Assembly (NCBI GenBank): GCA_900550595.1
Contig: URTB01000078.1
Span: 1 to 6,655, forward strand
Direction of reading: 5' to 3'
From: an uncultured Collinsella sp.
GTDB lineage: Bacteria; Actinomycetota; Coriobacteriia; Coriobacteriales; Coriobacteriaceae
DNA: 6,655 bases
Part shown: positions 3,992 to 6,655 of the stretch, piece by piece
How the letters are laid out: the number at the start of each line of letters is the position of its first letter
Numbering within the stretch: position 1 is the stretch's first letter
Translations under genes and position numbers: made by a program
The notes under the pieces: generated by a model
The model's input: the letters and a program-made list of their open reading frames with translations, nothing else
What the model was told of the DNA's origin: nothing
The model's database searches: none

Positions 3992-6376
3992 ATGTGCGGA
4001 AGCCACTTTGATAAGCAAACTCAGCGTGAGCGCACCTGCTCGCTGGTTCACGGTACCCGGTGTTGTGTGGGTGCCAAAATAGCTTGCGCCGGCGCGTGTG
4101 CGCTTATGGTCGGCCAGCTGCTGCTGCCGAGCGTGGCGCTGGCGACGGAATGCGCCGATCCCGCCGCTGGGACGGATGAAGTTGCCGCGGCTCCGGTGAC
4201 GCCGACGGTTGCGGAGGATACGGCCGCAACGACCGCACCAGCCGCTTCGACCGTGCCTGCAGCCGATGCTGCTCCGGCGGCGCAAGCCACCGCTGAGCCT
4301 CAGCAGACGGCCCCGACTGGCGCCACCGATGAATCCAACGATGCGGCACCCGCTGAACAAAATACTCCCAGCGACAACGCCGCCACGCCGGCGAATGACG
4401 CCATCATGCCCTGCGGTGTGACCGATGTTGTTGGCGGCAGCGGCGTTAGGGTCAATATTACGGTGCGGAACAATTACACCGACATCAAGAAAGAAGAAAC
4501 GATTGAGTATGTGAAGGGGATTGCCCTTGTAGATGGAGACCAGTCTGCTCTCGATGGTAGCGCTTTGACTTTTATCGGCCTGGGGGACTTGATCGTCCAT
4601 GCGGCGTATGACAGTGCGAGCAATAAAACAACGCTTACCCTGGATATCAGCAAGATTCAGAGACAGAAGGAGGAGCAGAAGTACTTTACGGAGTACAAGG
4701 AGAATAAGTCCAAGATGACGACCACCTATGATGGATCCAAGCTTACGTATACGGGTACAGAGCCCGGGAATATCATCATCGGTGATCCGGACGACGCCTT
4801 TAAAGGAGATACCGAGGCGACCGGGAAACCCACTATTAACGAGATCCGGGATGACTACTACACCCGCACCCATGTCTACGAGAGGGCGTGCCTTGTTATC
4901 CCGGCAGCGGAATCAGAATCGGAATCCATCTCCTTTGCCAATGTTCAGAATACGAACTTCAATTGGCAGCTGGATACTGGTCCGCAGGCGACGGCAGGTG
5001 TCCCTAACTACGATGCAGATAAATACGAAATCGCTTATGAATGCTGGCAGGAATTTGAAAACAACGAACCCGTTGCTGCCTGGTATTCCGATAACGGCTC
5101 ACATGGTTCCCTGCCGACTATTACAAAGTTTAAAAGCGGGAAAGAGTACGTGTATTCTCTTATGCTGAAGCCAAAAGACGGATATTCCTTCAGCGATGAA
5201 ACCGTTGTTACCGTAAACGGGGAAACCGTAAAGTCGAGTCTAAGCGGAGAATTCCTGTATGTCCCTGCTATTAAAACAATTACGATGCCTGCTTCGTCGG
5301 AAAACGAAGCTCTTGAGAATCTAAACGTCAACGATGTGAAAACCGACTATGCGCCCGGCGAGGCGCCGCGTGCGACCGCGACGATTCCTGCCGCCGATGC
5401 CGATAAGTATGAGATCGCCTATGAGTGCTGGGAAGAGATGGATGGCAGCGACCCCGCCGAGCTCACGCCCGTTGCCTTCTGGTATTCCGACCCCGCCAAG
5501 TATCCGACGGGCGCGAGGAGGATCGACCACTTCGAAGAGGGCAAGTTCTACATGTATTCCGTTGAGCTGAGGCTCAAGGGCGACAATACCGTGGCCGATG
5601 ACTGCGAAATGAACGTCAACGGCCATTGGGTGCACCACATCAAGACCGTCAACGGCGTCTTCGCGCCCAATGCTGACAATATGCTGTGCGAGCAGCCGAT
5701 TGACGAATGGCGTGCCATCGACGTTATCGAGATCAACGGTGCCACGACCACCTTTAAGGCGGGCGATAAGCCGGTCTTTACGGCGGGCACTCCGGCGGGT
5801 TCCAACTCTATTCTCCAGTGCGAGTTCTGGACGGGCAGCGACGGCAGCGAAGTAAATTCCGTCGAGTTCTGGGACCAGAACATTACCAACCACATCGATG
5901 CCTTTAAGCCCGGCGTGACCTATCGCTACGGTCTGTACTTTAAGCCGGCGCGTGGTTTCTACTTTACGCCCAACACCAAGCTGGTGATCAACGGCCAGGA
6001 GTGCGGCTACCAGATGGGCGAAGCGAGTGTAGTTGATCCCGAGAGCGGCTGGATCGAGACCCTGTGGCTCAACACCAACATGACGTTTACGCCCGAGGCC
6101 ACGCCGACTCCCGATCCGCAGCCTACGCCGGATCCCAAGCCAACGCCGCAGCCTGGGGTGAAGCCCGAGGCCAAACCTGAAGCTAAGCCCGCGGCCAAGC
6201 CGACCACGACAACCACAACGACCAAGACGGTTGAGAAAACCATGCCGGCCAAAAAGTCCGATGCTGTCCTGGCTACCACGGGGGATGCCACCGCGATGAC
6301 GGTCGCCGCTCTAGGCATCGCCGGCGCAACCGTAGCCGCCGCCGGCCTCGCCGCGACCAAGCGCCGCAAGCATTAG
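3992..6376 (+). CDS. Sortase-anchored surface protein with three tandem Ig-like-looking repeats
   Basis: This 794-residue precursor has an N-terminal signal peptide: a basic n-region, a hydrophobic stretch at about 28-50, and probable cleavage after ALA at 49-51. An Ala/Thr/Pro-rich linker (52-138) follows, then a domain I do not recognise (about 150-305). Three repeats of about 125 residues come next (about 313-434, 441-566, 573-701). Each has an (E/C)-C-x-W or C-E-F-W core, a later (W-Y-S-D or F-W-D) motif, an F-x-x-G-x-x-Y-x-Y segment and a V-N-G or I-N-G turn, compatible with small beta-sandwich domains. A Pro/Thr/Lys wall-spanning tract (701-755) and a sorting signal end the protein: LATTG (760-764), a hydrophobic span (768-788) and KRRKH. 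LAxTG is the preferred motif of class E sortases of high-GC actinobacteria; no sortase is in the window. Nine Cys remain in the mature region. A role in adhesion or wall structure is inferred. Bases 4441-5340 are markedly lower in GC than the flanks. The gene is divergent from the LuxR regulator. Confidence 0.85.
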   Translation: MCGSHFDKQTQRERTCSLVHGTRCCVGAKIACAGACALMVGQLLLPSVALATECADPAAGTDEVAAAPVTPTVAEDTAATTAPAASTVPAADAAPAAQATAEPQQTAPTGATDESNDAAPAEQNTPSDNAATPANDAIMPCGVTDVVGGSGVRVNITVRNNYTDIKKEETIEYVKGIALVDGDQSALDGSALTFIGLGDLIVHAAYDSASNKTTLTLDISKIQRQKEEQKYFTEYKENKSKMTTTYDGSKLTYTGTEPGNIIIGDPDDAFKGDTEATGKPTINEIRDDYYTRTHVYERACLVIPAAESESESISFANVQNTNFNWQLDTGPQATAGVPNYDADKYEIAYECWQEFENNEPVAAWYSDNGSHGSLPTITKFKSGKEYVYSLMLKPKDGYSFSDETVVTVNGETVKSSLSGEFLYVPAIKTITMPASSENEALENLNVNDVKTDYAPGEAPRATATIPAADADKYEIAYECWEEMDGSDPAELTPVAFWYSDPAKYPTGARRIDHFEEGKFYMYSVELRLKGDNTVADDCEMNVNGHWVHHIKTVNGVFAPNADNMLCEQPIDEWRAIDVIEINGATTTFKAGDKPVFTAGTPAGSNSILQCEFWTGSDGSEVNSVEFWDQNITNHIDAFKPGVTYRYGLYFKPARGFYFTPNTKLVINGQECGYQMGEASVVDPESGWIETLWLNTNMTFTPEATPTPDPQPTPDPKPTPQPGVKPEAKPEAKPAAKPTTTTTTTKTVEKTMPAKKSDAVLATTGDATAMTVAALGIAGATVAAAGLAATKRRKH
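4928..6095 (+). repeat. Three tandem repeat domains within the surface-protein gene
   Basis: Repeat 1 (about residues 313-434) and repeat 2 (about 441-566) share the exact 12-residue block DADKYEIAYECW (341-352 and 469-480). They also share downstream WYSD (364-367; 497-500) and similar K-F-K-S-G-K-E-Y-V-Y-S / H-F-E-E-G-K-F-Y-M-Y-S blocks. Repeat 3 is more diverged (SNSILQCEFW at 604-613, VEFWDQ, FKPGVTYRYG, LVINGQ). Boundaries are approximate. The pattern resembles Ig-like repeats in surface proteins of gut anaerobes; the exact family is not known to me. Confidence 0.75.
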
Positions 6377-6412
6377 AGCTGGGTGACGGCCCTCGTTCTC
6401 GGCCTCAGCAAA

Positions 6413-6469
6413 ATCTCAATCTGTAACACCAGACTGCCCAAAACGGCTCCAGATGTTACAGATTGAGAT
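6413..6469. repeat. 57-bp palindromic element, copy 2
   Basis: ATCTCAATCTGTAACA (6413-6428) and TGTTACAGATTGAGAT (6454-6469) are perfect 16-bp inverted repeats around a 25-nt spacer. The element lies 36 nt after the surface-protein stop. Relative to copy 3, a G-C pair becomes A-T at arm positions 1 and 6 with pairing kept, which are compensatory changes. The spacer sequence differs from the other copies while its length is the same. Confidence 0.85.
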
Positions 6470-6492
6470 GAACCGAATGCCGCCAATCTAAT

Positions 6493-6549
6493 GTCTCGAT
6501 CCGTAACACCAGGCGGGGAATTTGACCTCTAACTGTTACAGATCGAGAC
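6493..6549. repeat. 57-bp palindromic element, copy 3
   Basis: GTCTCGATCCGTAACA (6493-6508) and TGTTACAGATCGAGAC (6534-6549) match at 15 of 16 positions as inverted repeats, with a 25-nt spacer. It follows copy 2 after 23 nt, giving an 80-bp period. The sequence after its right arm, AAACTGGC (6550-6557), also follows copy 1 (2296-2303). Confidence 0.85.
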
Positions 6550-6570
6550 AAACTGGCCGGCCAAGTCCAG

Positions 6571-6608
6571 AACCACCGCAAAGGTGCCTGTCCCCTTTGC
6601 GGTGGTTT
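6571..6608. terminator. GGACAGGCA-loop hairpin element in inverted orientation, possible weak terminator
   Basis: AACCACCGCAAAGG (6571-6584) pairs perfectly over 14 bp with 6594-6607. The loop TGCCTGTCC (6585-6593) is the exact reverse complement of the GGACAGGCA loop in the copies at 899-946 and 3931-3971. Only three T follow, so termination on the plus strand is likely weak. It is the last hairpin of the surface-protein 3' region and mirrors the arrangement after the ATPase gene. Confidence 0.7.
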
Positions 6609-6609
6609 G

Positions 6610-6651
6610 CGCAGGTAGAACGGTAGGTTCGTATATATGAACCTACCGTTC
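6610..6651. repeat. CGCAGGTAGA-hairpin element, copy B
   Basis: CGCAGGTAGA (6610-6619) precedes CGGTAGGTTC (6621-6630), the 8-nt loop GTATATAT (6631-6638) and GAACCTACCG (6639-6648). The perfect pairing extends to 13 bp when 6618-6620 and 6649-6651 are included. Lead, gap, stem and loop lengths equal those of copy A at 3859-3897. The window ends 4 nt after it, so its relation to the next gene is unknown. Confidence 0.75.
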
Positions 6652-6655
6652 GCTT

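Noticed and set aside
4075..4101. Lipoprotein lipobox in the surface-protein signal peptide
   Set aside because: Neither Cys32 nor Cys36 has Leu, Val or Ile at -3 with small residues after it. The protein also has a C-terminal sorting signal.
3884..4873. Minus-strand open frame (329 codons) opposite the surface-protein gene
   Set aside because: It lies antisense to the signal peptide and linker of a well-supported protein. Its translation is compositionally biased and has no recognisable domain.
5321..5893. Minus-strand open frame (190 codons) opposite repeats 2 and 3
   Set aside because: Antisense shadow in GC-rich DNA, with no separate ribosome-binding site or domain pattern.
6413..6549. 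CRISPR-like repeat pair
   Set aside because: There are only two adjacent units, each itself a palindrome with an internal 25-nt spacer. There is no regular repeat-spacer array and no cas gene.
6618..6651. tRNA T-arm-like GGTTC...GAACC
   Set aside because: The 8-nt loop lacks the T-arm consensus, and no acceptor, D or anticodon arms fit around it. It is better explained by the hairpin element also found at 3859-3897.

Overview
The window looks like a high-GC, gut-type actinobacterial chromosome, most likely Coriobacteriia and perhaps Collinsella. The reasons are the GC-rich coding style, a multi-membrane-span LuxR regulator of the kind expanded in Coriobacteriia, a surface protein ending in an LAxTG-type sorting signal, and intergenic spaces full of short palindromes. 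The assignment rests on pattern recognition; no database search was possible.

Layout: (1) 2-97 is the C-terminal tail of a membrane protein, probably an amino-acid ABC transporter permease. It is followed at once by a 108-nt near-palindrome. (2) 269-892 is a cytidylate-kinase-like NTPase closed by a strong hairpin terminator. (3) 984-1042 is an array of six CTCAAA(G/A)-type repeats every 9-10 bp, just upstream of (4) an AAA/Orc-Cdc6-like ATPase with a C-terminal winged helix (1083-2198). (5) 2199-2363 separates this gene from a convergent one and holds a 57-bp palindromic element and a bidirectional terminator. (6) 2364-3767 on the minus strand is a 12-span MFS-like/LuxR-HTH regulator with a TTG start. 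(7) 3768-3991 is a divergent intergenic region with two different hairpin elements. (8) 3992-6376 is a 794-residue secreted, wall-anchored protein with three tandem Ig-like-looking repeats and an internal low-GC block. (9) 6377-6655 holds no gene but has four palindromic elements in a row.

The genes do not form one pathway. The pair most likely to work together is the membrane LuxR regulator and the divergent surface protein. The most unusual content is intergenic. Three families of hairpin elements recur within 6.7 kb: a 57-bp element with a constant 25-nt spacer, a hairpin with a fixed 9-nt GGACAGGCA loop, and a 39-nt CGCAGGTAGA-plus-hairpin element. Two of the families show compensatory base changes, so the fold itself appears conserved. 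Two separate gene 3' ends carry the same order of parts: 57-bp palindrome, then AAACTGGC, then an ACCACCGCAAAGG hairpin.
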